A stretch of DNA of 61,221 bases from Citrifermentans bremense R1 (GTDB lineage Bacteria; Desulfobacterota; Desulfuromonadia; Geobacterales; Geobacteraceae): NCBI RefSeq assembly GCF_000426865.1, contig NZ_AUGE01000026.1, forward strand, positions 1 to 61,221. Direction: 5' to 3'. The notes below the pieces were generated by a model. It saw nothing but the letters and a program-made list of their open reading frames with translations, had not been told where the DNA came from and did no database searches. The first letter of the stretch is position 1. Every line of letters begins with the position of its first letter. A program made the position numbers and the translations under genes. This document shows, piece by piece, positions 60,592 to 61,221 of this stretch.

Positions 60592-61221
60592 CTACCCGAA
60601 GCGGCCGGTGATGTAGTCCTCGGTGCGCTTCACTTCGGGGGTGGTGAATATCTTCTTGGTCTCGCCGCACTCGACCAGGTCCCCCATGTACAAAAACGCG
60701 GTGTAGTCCGATACGCGCGCTGCCTGCTGCATGTTGTGGGTGACGATGATGATGGTGTAGCGCTCCTTCAACTCCTCAATCAACTCCTCGATCTTCAGCG
60801 TCGAGATGGGGTCGAGGGCAGAGGCGGGCTCGTCCATCAGGATCACCTCCGGCTTCACCGCGACGGTGCGGGCGATGCAGAGGCGCTGCTGCTGGCCGCC
60901 GGAGAGCATCATGGCGTTACTTTTCAGCCGGTCCTTCACCTCGTCCCACAGCGCCACCCTTTTCAGGCAGCTTTCCACGATCTCGTCGGCCTCTTCGCGC
61001 GGCAGTCGGCCGTTCAGCTTGTAGCCGGCGATGACGTTGTCGTAGATGGACATGGCCGGGAACGGGTTCGGCTTCTGAAACACCATGCCGACGCGGCGGC
61101 GTATGGCTACCGGGTCGACGCCCCTGTCGTAGATGTCGCCGTCGTCCACGAGGATCTTTCCGGTGACCCGCGCCGAGGGGACCAGGTCGTGCATCCTGTT
61201 CATGGAGCGCAAAAGCGTCGA
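60592..61221 (-). CDS. pstB: Phosphate ABC transporter ATPase, 5' part outside window
   Basis: 209 codons are visible, open to the window edge, so the start and Walker A lie beyond. Q-loop '[17 protein letters not shown]', ABC signature 'LSGGQQQR', Walker B 'VILMDEP', switch His in '[15 protein letters not shown]'. Matches PstB including the terminal '[10 protein letters not shown]'. It powers phosphate import; next to phoU. Confidence 0.94.
   Translation of the reverse strand, partial: STLLRSMNRMHDLVPSARVTGKILVDDGDIYDRGVDPVAIRRRVGMVFQKPNPFPAMSIYDNVIAGYKLNGRLPREEADEIVESCLKRVALWDEVKDRLKSNAMMLSGGQQQRLCIARTVAVKPEVILMDEPASALDPISTLKIEELIEELKERYTIIIVTHNMQQAARVSDYTAFLYMGDLVECGETKKIFTTPEVKRTEDYITGRFG

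Overview
The window looks like a Geobacteraceae chromosome (Geobacter / Citrifermentans / Geomonas type). The reasons are the multiheme c-type cytochromes with many CXXCH motifs, an NHL-propeller neighbour of a cytochrome, sigma-54-type promoters, a GSU-like small 'GPERR' protein, and a complete anaerobic toluene pathway feeding an ETF:menaquinone oxidoreductase-like protein. Strain identity cannot be read from the sequence alone.

Backbone, 1-23.5 kb. The left edge holds the end of an octaheme cytochrome and an NHL-repeat protein, then Sel1-repeat and lipoprotein genes, a hexaheme cytochrome and an OmpA-family protein. Next are an OB-fold-like periplasmic protein and a gmd-fcl-manB operon for GDP-L-fucose (11.8-8.3 kb, minus strand). 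A decayed paralogue with a haem-binding remnant sits near 12.3-12.85 kb, followed by a ribbon-helix-helix protein and tRNA-Arg(UCG). The remainder contains a PAS histidine kinase, a Spy/CpxP-like protein, an OxlT-like MFS transporter behind a good sigma-54 promoter, a TadG-like protein, a DUF309 protein, a periplasmic beta-carbonic anhydrase and an outer-membrane protein. The segment ends at an initiator tRNA (tRNA-fMet, 23507-23583).

Mobile region, 23.5-57.6 kb. The last ~45 bp of tRNA-fMet recur at 31260 and 57493, dividing the region into two tandem insertions. Element A (~7.7 kb) has an intact tyrosine integrase, an AlpA-like excisionase candidate, an XRE regulator, a DUF927 helicase-like protein, a second tyrosine-recombinase-like protein, a GTAAC-repeat region that could be an origin or operator, and a hairpin-rich, probably transcribed non-coding segment. 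Element B (~26 kb) starts with an integrase stub, a collapsed IS end pair and four sutured fragments of a fatty-acid/polyene-like cluster. It then carries the full peripheral toluene pathway. The plus-strand block is bssD-C-A-B-E, a VWA gene, a FadL/TodX-like porin and a flavoprotein. The minus-strand block is bbsE-F-G-H, etfB-A, an EMO-like Fe-S membrane protein, bbsA-B-C-D, a 46-aa protein and a cyclic-nucleotide-binding protein. The two blocks converge on one shared 15-bp terminator. After the third att copy the repeat continues ~93 bp further, matching the integrase-side flank of element B, which suggests a third element that has been deleted.

How the catabolic genes fit together: the porin admits toluene; BssD activates BssABC, which adds toluene to fumarate; BbsEF forms benzylsuccinyl-CoA; BbsG, BbsH, BbsCD and BbsAB carry out a beta-oxidation-like sequence to benzoyl-CoA and succinyl-CoA; EtfAB and the EMO-like protein pass BbsG electrons to the quinone pool. 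A XylR/DmpR-type sigma-54 activator is divergent from bss, and both operons have -24/-12 promoter matches, so one aromatic-sensing activator probably drives both.

Backbone, 57.6-61.2 kb. The chromosome resumes immediately with the phosphate regulon on the minus strand: pstB (cut by the window edge), phoU, pstS with a Pho-box-like site, and phoB.
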